Source of the DNA: Emticicia fluvialis
GTDB lineage: Bacteria > Bacteroidota > Bacteroidia > Cytophagales > Spirosomataceae
Assembly (NCBI RefSeq): GCF_024793945.1
Contig: NZ_JANUSD010000001.1
Coordinates: 372,001 to 436,000 of the forward strand
Reading direction: 5' to 3'
Length of the DNA: 64,000 bases
Shown: in pieces, positions 34,839 to 42,658 of the stretch
How the letters are laid out: each line of letters starts with the position of its first letter
Numbering within the stretch: position 1 is the stretch's first letter
Translations under genes and position numbers: made by a program
The notes under the pieces: generated by a model
Seen by the model: the letters and a program-made list of their open reading frames with translations, nothing else
Told to the model about the DNA's origin: nothing
Databases searched by the model: none

Positions 34839-37397
34839 TCAATAAGTGTATCGCAGTGTAACTCCATAGGTTCGTTGATCGCCCACAATACCGGCGTAAT
34901 TGCCCGCGCTGCCCGGAGCCGCCAGCAGTTGCTCGTAGTAGTCAACATTAAACAAATTTCTGCCCCAAACAAAGAACGTGATTCCATTAGATGCTCTGAA
35001 ACCCACCCGACCATTGGTTAGCGTGTATCCTTCAATATTCAGGTATTGTGATGGAGACGGGCTAGATGAGAATTTTGAACGGTAGTAGGCATCAAGCCCT
35101 AAAAAATAATTGCCTTTTAAGCCTAATAATCTACCTTTTGTTGTAGCCTCGCCACCTAATGAACCTGCCCATTTAGAGATACCAGGCAGTTGGCCTCCGG
35201 AAACATCTTTAAATGCCTGCGGGCCCCCAACCTCTTCTAAAGGCACAGGAGCATTTTTGAAAGAGATGTATTTGCCATCGGTATAGGCAAAGGCGCCATT
35301 AATTGTGAAATGATTACTAAGTCTGATGTTTCCATCTAACTCAACACCAATAACTCTTACTTTTTCGGCATTTGCCAGATACCCTCTGTTTACGCCGGGC
35401 TCTGGTGTCTGTACCTGTGTCTGATAGTCTTTAATGTCGGTATCATGAAATACGAGGTTCAAAATTGAATTGGCTGTCGGTTTGGTTTTGATACCTATCT
35501 CTTTGTGTGAAACAAATTCTGGCTTTACCTTGGCCAGGTCTATCAGCACCTGCCCGCTTGCAGTTGGCAAACCTCCGATGTTAACACCGACCGGTTTGTA
35601 ACTGACAGAGTAAGTAGCAAACGCATTGAGTTTTTCGCTGGCTCTGTATTGCAGGGTTAGCTGGCCTGAAAAGTTATCTTCGTTTACTGTTGTGTTAAAT
35701 GCCTGATTGGTATAAACACCATTTTTTAGGGCAACCAAGGCAGGGTCTGTTGTTTGTAAACCACCGTAGGTTTCACGTTTGTAGTCTGCTATTTTTTTAT
35801 CGTAGTTCCATCTTACGCCGGGCAGCACATGAATTTTGCTGGTAATGGCCCAGTCAACCTGGCTAAAAATAGCCAGACTGGTGCTTTGAATACGATTGGT
35901 TGTTCTGATTCCGAAGTTATCAAACAATCCCGGTGTTTTCCATAAGTTACTGGTAGAGTTTTGGGCAAAACGCCATTGAGCCGAACCAGCTTCTTCGGTT
36001 TGTACAGGATCAGACTTCAGGTCCTGCCAAAGTCCGAATGCACCGATTACCCCACTTAATTTTGAAGAGATTTGTCCGGAGTATCTGATTTCCTGCGACC
36101 ACTGTTTGTGCACCGAGTTGCCAGAAGAAATAGTAAATATGGGCAGACCTGTATAGTCGCGGTCGTTCAAAGGCACCCACTTCCAGTAGCGATATGCTGT
36201 GGTTGAGGTAAGCGTTCCTTTCCCGATTTTGATGTCTGCATTGGCAGAGACACCGTCAAATTTATTATCAGCCTTCGATTGGGTATCCAGGTCAACTTTT
36301 CTTTCAAAAGCGCTTGAGTAAGGCAGCTTATAATTCAAATCGGCAATGATGGCATTAAACTGGCGGTATGCCGGTCTTTTGGTTGTAACAACACCTGCCA
36401 CAGCCCAGCCATAGCCATTGGGTTTTTGTTCGGTCAGGTCTCCGATAAAGGTTATTTTTACATTATCGCCGGGCGCGTAAAGCAACTGCGCCCGCAGCCC
36501 GATGTTATTGATATCGTTTATATATTGTTGCTTGCTTACATTAAAAAGCAACCCGTCGCGCTGGGTACCGGTAAATGATACTCTGGCTGCCAGTTTCTTG
36601 CTTAACGGCCCTGTTATTGAGCCTTTTGCCTGAATATAGCCAAAGTTACCGTAGCTTAGTTCAAAGCTGGCGCCGGGCGTAAAACTTGCCTGGCGTGTAG
36701 TAATGTTAAAAGCGCCTGCGGTAGTGTTTTTACCAAAGAGCGTACCCTGGGGGCCTCTGAGTACTTCCACCTGCTCTATATCAATGAAATCGAGGGCAGT
36801 GGCGGCCGGCCGTGCGTAATAGACACCATCTACATAGAAACCTACGCCGGGGTCTATACCATCGTTAGTCAGGCCAAAGGTTGAGCCTAAACCACGTATG
36901 TTTAAAGTAGTGTTACGGGCGTTAGAAGCATATAGCTGAACCGTCGGTACTAATTCTTTCAGGCGGTTTACATTAAATGCACCTGCGTCTTCAACGGTTA
37001 CACCTCTTACAATAGATATAGGTATGGGTACTGACTGCGCTGACTCCTGACGACGGCGAGAGGTAATTACCACATCTGATAGTTGATTTGCCGCAGCATC
37101 GAGTCTGATTTCAACCGTAGGCTCGGTAATTACCACTTCTTTTTTCTGATAGCCGATATAGCTCACAACCAGTGTAAAAGGTAGCTTTTGCCCGGTTATT
37201 AATTTAAACTCTCCGTTGGCATCTGTCTGTGCGCCGTTGGTTGTGCCTTTAATAGACACCGTGGCGCCAATGAGCGGGTCGTTAGTAACGGCATCTATCA
37301 CCTTACCAGTTACATTGGCATTAATGGTAGGGTTATCTTGCGCAATTGTTTGCAATGAAAAGATAACTCCAAAAACTAGTAATAGAATTTTCTGCAT
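34839..37397 (-). CDS. TonB-dependent receptor with carboxypeptidase-regulatory-like domain
   Basis: This 852-residue outer membrane receptor has a signal peptide (MQKILLLVFGVIFSLQTIAQ), a CarboxypepD_reg-like domain (about 30-110, ending in the DVVITS TonB-box-like segment), a plug domain with LNIRGLGS and VEVLRGPQGTLFGKNTTAG, and a long beta barrel ending in aromatic TY. The plug resembles iron-complex and small-molecule receptors (FyuA-like, FhuA-like) more than SusC. I chose ATG 37397 because it gives a clean signal peptide; ATG 37421 is also possible. The ligand is unknown. It is transcribed toward the collar/lasso locus but has its own terminator. Confidence 0.9.
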   Translation of the reverse strand: MQKILLLVFGVIFSLQTIAQDNPTINANVTGKVIDAVTNDPLIGATVSIKGTTNGAQTDANGEFKLITGQKLPFTLVVSYIGYQKKEVVITEPTVEIRLDAAANQLSDVVITSRRRQESAQSVPIPISIVRGVTVEDAGAFNVNRLKELVPTVQLYASNARNTTLNIRGLGSTFGLTNDGIDPGVGFYVDGVYYARPAATALDFIDIEQVEVLRGPQGTLFGKNTTAGAFNITTRQASFTPGASFELSYGNFGYIQAKGSITGPLSKKLAARVSFTGTQRDGLLFNVSKQQYINDINNIGLRAQLLYAPGDNVKITFIGDLTEQKPNGYGWAVAGVVTTKRPAYRQFNAIIADLNYKLPYSSAFERKVDLDTQSKADNKFDGVSANADIKIGKGTLTSTTAYRYWKWVPLNDRDYTGLPIFTISSGNSVHKQWSQEIRYSGQISSKLSGVIGAFGLWQDLKSDPVQTEEAGSAQWRFAQNSTSNLWKTPGLFDNFGIRTTNRIQSTSLAIFSQVDWAITSKIHVLPGVRWNYDKKIADYKRETYGGLQTTDPALVALKNGVYTNQAFNTTVNEDNFSGQLTLQYRASEKLNAFATYSVSYKPVGVNIGGLPTASGQVLIDLAKVKPEFVSHKEIGIKTKPTANSILNLVFHDTDIKDYQTQVQTPEPGVNRGYLANAEKVRVIGVELDGNIRLSNHFTINGAFAYTDGKYISFKNAPVPLEEVGGPQAFKDVSGGQLPGISKWAGSLGGEATTKGRLLGLKGNYFLGLDAYYRSKFSSSPSPSQYLNIEGYTLTNGRVGFRASNGITFFVWGRNLFNVDYYEQLLAAPGSAGNYAGIVGDQRTYGVTLRYTY

Positions 37398-37447
37398 AGT
37401 AGAATTGTTTTGTGTTTGCATAAAATGCTTTTAAGAATAAGGATTGG

Positions 37448-37480
37448 CAAATATATACTAGTTCTATTTAATCTACCAAA
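37448..37480 (-). promoter_or_regulatory. Promoter of the TonB receptor gene
   Basis: On the minus strand a TTTG -33 box (37477-37480) and a TATATTTG -7 box (37448-37455) are separated by 21 bases, an excellent match to the Bacteroidota consensus. The start point would be near 37441, upstream of both candidate start codons. Confidence 0.7.
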
Positions 37481-37490
37481 TTAGTAGATT
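37470..37490. promoter_or_regulatory. Inverted repeat overlapping the receptor -33 box
   Basis: AATCTAC (37470-37476) and GTAGATT (37484-37490) form a perfect 7-bp inverted repeat with a 7-base spacer that contains the -33 box. Its position fits an operator for a dimeric repressor or activator. A half-site AATCTA follows directly, and GTAGAT also occurs just upstream of pstS. Confidence 0.5.
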
Positions 37491-37710
37491 AATAATCTAA
37501 AATATTGTTGCTTTAGTGCAATTGATTATTTAAAAAGGTATATTTTTAAATATTGGGGTGATGCTTGATGAAGAAAAACTGATGGTATGTGCCACTAAAC
37601 TAAACCAATTAACACTTATACAGATTCGGGTAGTTTTGTTTTACGCAAAATATAACAAACAGTTAATCCGGAAGAATTGTCAATAGTAGATAATTAATTC
37701 AACTTTGTAG

Positions 37711-38550
37711 ATGCGCAAGTTGATTTTTCTCGTCATACTGATCATTTCTGGCTGTGCAGAGCATGATAATACAATTAAAGTGAAAGGCTCTGATACAGAA
37801 GTTAATCTTGCCGTTGTGCTGGCTGAACACTTCCACTACGGGTATCCTGATTTGCTGGTCTCCATATCCGGAGGAGGGTCTGGGCTGGGAATAGCATCGT
37901 TGCTCAACGGAACTGCTGATATTGCGAATTCTTCAAGAGATATTAATGATAAAGAGTTGGCGCATTTCAAGTCAAAAAACCTGGAAATATCATCATTTGT
38001 TTTTGCCCAGGATGCCGTCGCTTTTGTTGTATCTGACCAATTATCTATTGATTCAATCAGTACACAAGCCCTGGCCAGAGTACTTAGTGGAGAATGGAAT
38101 AACTGGAACAGGCTGACTTCCTCCGATATTCCGATTAACATATACGGGCGCCAAAGTAATTCGGGAACTCATGAATATATACAGAAGTCGCTAAAAATAC
38201 GGTTTTCTCCGTTTGCCAAACAGATGAATGGCAATGCCCAAATTCTTGAGGGCATTAAAGTAGACCCCTCAGGTATAGGTTATGTAGGCGCAGGGTATAT
38301 GATGCAAAAGAGTGGGTCAGGCTTAAAAGTGTTAAAAATCTATACTTCTGATGGCGCCGAAGCTGTTTCACCGTTGGATGCAAAGAAAATTATCTCAGGA
38401 AAGTACTTTTTTCAGCGGCCATTATATCAGTTTTTCAAAAAAAAGGACTATCAGAAAGTGAAGCCTTTTCTTGATTATGAAAAGACAAAAGAGGGCCTGG
38501 CTATCATTCTGAAGTCGGGCTATTATCCAGCAAAACTTATCAACGATTGA
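37711..38550 (+). CDS. pstS: Phosphate ABC transporter substrate-binding lipoprotein PstS
   Basis: This 279-residue protein binds phosphate in the periplasm. It has a lipobox ISGC (Cys15) and the PstS-like pattern IKVKGSDTEVNLAVVLAE, GGGSGLGIASLLNGTADIANSSR and YGRQSNSGTHEY, which contain phosphate-binding Ser, Arg and Asp residues. The gene starts the pstSCAB operon; pstC begins 5 bases after its stop. The ATG directly follows CAACTTTG, so any promoter there would give a very short or leaderless transcript. Confidence 0.9.
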   Translation: MRKLIFLVILIISGCAEHDNTIKVKGSDTEVNLAVVLAEHFHYGYPDLLVSISGGGSGLGIASLLNGTADIANSSRDINDKELAHFKSKNLEISSFVFAQDAVAFVVSDQLSIDSISTQALARVLSGEWNNWNRLTSSDIPINIYGRQSNSGTHEYIQKSLKIRFSPFAKQMNGNAQILEGIKVDPSGIGYVGAGYMMQKSGSGLKVLKIYTSDGAEAVSPLDAKKIISGKYFFQRPLYQFFKKKDYQKVKPFLDYEKTKEGLAIILKSGYYPAKLIND

Positions 38551-38555
38551 AAAAT

Positions 38556-39428
38556 ATGAATCGAAGAGAAAGAATCGACTGGTGTTTCAGGCAGCTTTTT
38601 AAAGCAACCGGTCTCATTACAATTATGTTGTTGGCAAGTATATTTTTTATGCTTTTAATTAATAGCATCTCTTTTTTTCTGAACATCAGTCCGGTAGATT
38701 TTTTCACAGGCTCACAATGGGACCCCGACAATCAGTATAGTATTTTCCCGCTCATCATCAGTACCATTTTTGTAGCCTTAGGGTCAATGATTATTGCCGT
38801 TCCGTTAGGAATTTTTACAGCTGCTTTTTTATCAGAGTTTGCTCCAAAAAAACTTCAGTTGATTTTAAAGCCTGTTGTTGAGCTATTGGCAGCCATTCCG
38901 TCGGTGGCCATAGGCTTTCTAGGAATAGTATTGGTAGGGCCAAATATCTCAAAGATTTTTGCAATTCAGAATGGCCTGAATGCCCTGAATGGGTCTATTC
39001 TGCTGGCTTTTATGGCACTACCTACTATTATAACTATTAGTGAAGATGCAATTAATGCGGTTCCTCAAGGTCACAGAGAAGCTTCAATCTCTTTAGGAGC
39101 AAACAAATGGCAAACCCTTTTCAGAGTAACCATACCTGCTGCAACCCCGGGGCTGATTGCTGCCGTAATGCTCGGGTTGGGTCGGGCTTTGGGTGAGACT
39201 ATGACTGTCCTCATGGCTACGGGCAATGTTTCGGTAGCGCCTAAGAGCTTTCTGGATTCTATTCGAACCATTACTGCTACCATAGCTATTGAAATGGGGG
39301 AGGTTCCATACCAAACAACCCATTACTTTGCATTGTTTGCAATAGCTATGGTGCTTTTTATGATGACACTCAGCATTAACCTGATGGGCGAATACCTGGC
39401 CAATCGATTAAGAAAATTTCAGGGATGA
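38556..39428 (+). CDS. pstC: Phosphate ABC transporter permease PstC
   Basis: This 290-residue inner membrane permease has about six transmembrane helices and the ABC permease loop (EASISLGANKWQTLFRVTIPAATPG) that contacts the ATPase. I chose ATG 38556 rather than an upstream TTG at 38547 that overlaps pstS. Its stop overlaps the pstA start by four bases (ATGA). Confidence 0.93.
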   Translation: MNRRERIDWCFRQLFKATGLITIMLLASIFFMLLINSISFFLNISPVDFFTGSQWDPDNQYSIFPLIISTIFVALGSMIIAVPLGIFTAAFLSEFAPKKLQLILKPVVELLAAIPSVAIGFLGIVLVGPNISKIFAIQNGLNALNGSILLAFMALPTIITISEDAINAVPQGHREASISLGANKWQTLFRVTIPAATPGLIAAVMLGLGRALGETMTVLMATGNVSVAPKSFLDSIRTITATIAIEMGEVPYQTTHYFALFAIAMVLFMMTLSINLMGEYLANRLRKFQG

Positions 39429-40270
39429 ATAACAAGATTGTCAATTTTATTAACTGGTTGTTTCTTTTAGGAAGTACCGTTCTGGTTTGTATGTTTCTGG
39501 GAATAATTCTTTGGGATATATTCAGTAAAGGTTTACCTGCTGTTTCCTGGGGTTTTATATCAGAATATCCAACCAACGGGATGACACAGGGCGGTGTTTT
39601 TCCTGCTATAGCCGGCACTGTTTTGCTTACCTTTATTTCCACGTTATTTGCAGTACCCTTTGGTATCGCCTGCGCCGTTTACTTAAATGAATATGCCCGG
39701 TCAAATCTGATGACCAATATTATCCGTGCCTCAATCAGGAATCTGGCCGGTATACCCTCCATCATTTACGGACTGTTCGGGTTGGCTTTGTTTGTGCAGG
39801 CAATGCAGCTGGGTACATCTGTATTGTCGGCAGGGTTAACACTCGGCCTGCTTTCTTTACCATATATTATCACAACCGCCGAAGAGTCGCTCAAGACTGT
39901 ACCCAATACTATGCGCGAAGCCACCTTGGCCTTAGGCGCCACACAGTTTGAGACCATCAGAGATGTGGTGATACCCAAGGCGCTCTCAGGCATTATTACA
40001 GGGATTATTCTTACTTTGTCGCGGGCCGCAGGTGAAACCGCCCCTATTCTATTTACAGGGGTTGCTTTTTATATCAATGGTGTTTCTACCAGTTTAAATC
40101 AGGAATTTATGGCTTTGCCCTACCATTTGTATATGCTCTCTACCCAGCATAATGCCATTGAGCAGGTAAGACCATTGGCTTATGCCACCTCAGTTGTATT
40201 GATTTTACTAATTTTTGCAATGAATATACTTGCATTTATCATCCGATTCAGAAACAGAACCAAAGACTAA
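39425..40270 (+). CDS. pstA: Phosphate ABC transporter permease PstA
   Basis: This 281-residue inner membrane permease pairs with PstC. It has about six transmembrane helices and the coupling loop REATLALGATQFETIRDVVIPKALSG. The segment RAAGETAPILFTG is characteristic of PstA. The start is coupled to pstC by a four-base overlap and pstB follows after three bases. Confidence 0.94.
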   Translation: MNNKIVNFINWLFLLGSTVLVCMFLGIILWDIFSKGLPAVSWGFISEYPTNGMTQGGVFPAIAGTVLLTFISTLFAVPFGIACAVYLNEYARSNLMTNIIRASIRNLAGIPSIIYGLFGLALFVQAMQLGTSVLSAGLTLGLLSLPYIITTAEESLKTVPNTMREATLALGATQFETIRDVVIPKALSGIITGIILTLSRAAGETAPILFTGVAFYINGVSTSLNQEFMALPYHLYMLSTQHNAIEQVRPLAYATSVVLILLIFAMNILAFIIRFRNRTKD

Positions 40271-40273
40271 GCT

Positions 40274-41029
40274 ATGAATAATGCTAAATTGTCAAGTCAG
40301 CATTTGAACTTGTACTTCGGTTCAAAACATGTACTCAAAGATATTGGTATAGCGTTTCCTGAAAATCAGGTTACTTCTTTAATCGGACCGTCGGGGTGTG
40401 GTAAATCTACGCTATTACGGGCATTTAACCGGATGCACGATTTATCGCCTGATGCGAAGATTGAAGGCGATTTATATCTGGATGATTTGAATTTGTATAA
40501 ATCAAAGGTATCGGTTACTGAAATCAGGAAGAGGATTGGTATGGTTTTCCAGAAACCTAATCCATTGCCCAAGAGCATTTATGATAACCTGGCTTATGCA
40601 CTTCATATTCATAAATTTCCTAAGCAGCAGATTCCTCAACTGATTGAAAATGCCTTGAAAGAGAGTTATCTGTGGGATGCCGTAAAAGATGAACTGAAAA
40701 AACCTGCCGTAAAACTATCAGGCGGAGAGCAACAAAGGTTATGTATAGCCCGCGCTGTTGTGCTTCGGCCTGAAGTTATTCTGATGGATGAACCTTGCTC
40801 TGCTTTAGACCCAATCAGCACCGGTAAGATTGAGGAATTAATTCTGAAGCTAAGAGAAAACTATACAATAATAATTGTAACACACAATATGCAGCAAGCG
40901 CAAAGGATTTCAGACAAAGTGGCCTTTATGTATATGGGTGAAGTGATTGAATATGACACCTGCGATATGATCTTTAATCAACCAAAACAAGAGCTTACAA
41001 AAAATTATATCAGAGGAAGCTTTGGTTGA
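40274..41029 (+). CDS. pstB: Phosphate ABC transporter ATP-binding protein PstB
   Basis: This 251-residue ATPase powers PstCA. It has Walker A GPSGCGKST (38-46), the Q-loop FQKPNPLPKSIYDN typical of PstB, the signature LSGGEQQR, and Walker B VILMDEPCSALDP. No phoU follows, which is unusual for pst operons; the next gene is the convergent mnmE with a 10-base gap. Confidence 0.95.
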   Translation: MNNAKLSSQHLNLYFGSKHVLKDIGIAFPENQVTSLIGPSGCGKSTLLRAFNRMHDLSPDAKIEGDLYLDDLNLYKSKVSVTEIRKRIGMVFQKPNPLPKSIYDNLAYALHIHKFPKQQIPQLIENALKESYLWDAVKDELKKPAVKLSGGEQQRLCIARAVVLRPEVILMDEPCSALDPISTGKIEELILKLRENYTIIIVTHNMQQAQRISDKVAFMYMGEVIEYDTCDMIFNQPKQELTKNYIRGSFG

Positions 41030-41039
41030 CAGTTTGGTT

Positions 41040-42485
41040 TTACTTTCCGATACAAAATTTACTGAAAATATTGGCCAGTAAATCATCGGTAGTAATCTGG
41101 CCTGTTATTTCTCCTAAATGATAGAGTGACAGTCGGATGTCCTGAGCCAGAAAGTCTCCGGTTATTCCAAGCCTTAATCCCTTCAGTACTTCATCTAATG
41201 CTTCATGTGCTTTGGCCAGGTGTTCATAATGGCGCAGATTTGTTAACATGGTATCGGCCTGTTTTTTTAGTTTAGTTTGGTCTGCCAGCGTATTTTTCAG
41301 GGCGTCGATGCCTGTATTGTTTTTGGCGGAAATGTTGATGTACACTTGAGAGCCTGTCTTCTCGCCTAACCCTTTACTTATAAGAGAGGCATTTTCTTCA
41401 CTCTCCCCCCCCTCATGGAGAGGGCTAGAGGCTGCTACCATAGCGGAGGATTCATCATTCACCAGATCAATTTTATTCCTTACCCAAATGGTGGCTTTGC
41501 CGGTGAGCATATCCGCAAATGTGTCAGCTAGAAACTGTCTGTCCGGCTCATTTTCAAAAAGCATGATTGCTATTTCTGCCTTTTCCAATGCTTGTTTAGA
41601 CCTTTCAATGCCTATGCTTTCTACCACGTCTTTTGTTTCGCGTATGCCGGCGGTATCAATGATACGAAACTTGGTGCCACCTATAAAAAGGATGTCTTCA
41701 ATTACATCGCGGGTGGTGCCGGCTATGTCGGTTACAATGGCTTTTTCTTCATTCAGCAGGGCGTTCAACAGGGTAGACTTACCTGCATTGGGTGGGCCAA
41801 TGATAGCTACAGGTATACCTTCTTTGATTACATTGCCGGAGTCGAACGAGTCAATTAGTTTTTTCAGAAAATTCTGAATTTTCAATATCAATTGCCTTAA
41901 ATCATCTCTTCCGGCAAATTCCACATCTTCTTCTCCAAAATCCAGTTCAAGCTCTACCAGCGAGGCAAAATGTACCAGTTCTTCACGAAGCGCTTTTAAC
42001 TGGGTAGAAAAACCTCCGCGCATCTGATTGAGGGCCGTTTTATGTGCTGCTTCCGAGTCAGCCGCTATCAGGTCAGCCACTGCTTCGGCCTGCACTAAAT
42101 CAAACTGCCCGTTCAAAAATGCCCTCTGCGTAAATTCACCGGGTTTGGCCATCCGGCAACCGTTTTGTATCAGCAGCTTTAGTATATATTTTATAATGTA
42201 GTCGCTTCCGTGGCACGATATCTCAATTACATCTTCTTTGGTAAAGCTTCGGGGGTTTTTAAAGACCGATACCAATACTTCATCAATTATCTTACCTTCC
42301 GGCGCATCGGTATAATCTCTGATGGTACCAAAATGAATGGTATGTGACTCTACCTTCATGAGGTCTTTCCCTTTGAAAACCTTATTGACAATTTCAAATG
42401 TCCGCTCGCCGGAAACTCTGATAACCCCGATGGCGCCAATACCCTGAGGCGTGGCTAATGCACATATTGTGTCTAACTGAACCAT
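41040..42485 (-). CDS. mnmE: tRNA modification GTPase MnmE (with in-frame insertion)
   Basis: This 481-residue GTPase works with MnmG to make cmnm5U34 in tRNAs. It has the N-terminal folate-binding domain, a helical domain, the G-domain motifs GPPNAGKS, DTAG and NKID, and the C-terminal CIGK whose Cys is used in catalysis. The region between NKID and the G5 motif SAK is roughly 25 residues longer than usual. The added DNA (about 41353-41452) includes a CTCTCC/GGAGAG palindrome, suggesting insertion of a short repeat that kept the frame. Confidence 0.95.
   Translation of the reverse strand: MVQLDTICALATPQGIGAIGVIRVSGERTFEIVNKVFKGKDLMKVESHTIHFGTIRDYTDAPEGKIIDEVLVSVFKNPRSFTKEDVIEISCHGSDYIIKYILKLLIQNGCRMAKPGEFTQRAFLNGQFDLVQAEAVADLIAADSEAAHKTALNQMRGGFSTQLKALREELVHFASLVELELDFGEEDVEFAGRDDLRQLILKIQNFLKKLIDSFDSGNVIKEGIPVAIIGPPNAGKSTLLNALLNEEKAIVTDIAGTTRDVIEDILFIGGTKFRIIDTAGIRETKDVVESIGIERSKQALEKAEIAIMLFENEPDRQFLADTFADMLTGKATIWVRNKIDLVNDESSAMVAASSPLHEGGESEENASLISKGLGEKTGSQVYINISAKNNTGIDALKNTLADQTKLKKQADTMLTNLRHYEHLAKAHEALDEVLKGLRLGITGDFLAQDIRLSLYHLGEITGQITTDDLLANIFSKFCIGK
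41401..41424. repeat. Palindromic repeat inside mnmE
   Basis: CTCTCC (41401-41406) and GGAGAG (41417-41422) surround a C-rich core, resembling the CCCC-type palindromes found between genes elsewhere in this window. It lies inside the extra segment of the MnmE G domain. Confidence 0.5.
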
Positions 42486-42568
42486 GTCTTGTGTTGAAGT
42501 TTGACCATTTAATCGTTTTTGCCTCTCAAAAATGGGGTTGGCTCCAAAAAAATTGAATTAAATTTATT

Positions 42569-42576
42569 TACTTTTG
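42569..42576 (+). promoter_or_regulatory. -7 box upstream of the DUF3352-like gene
   Basis: TACTTTTG followed by CAAA is an exact TAnnTTTG match, 82 bases before the start codon. The -33 partner is unclear. Confidence 0.5.
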
Positions 42577-42658
42577 CAAATCTACCTGTAAACTTCTGTA
42601 ATTGGAAGTTGCACAGCAAGATAACCCGGCTGATAATTGAATTTACGTAGCTTTCAAT

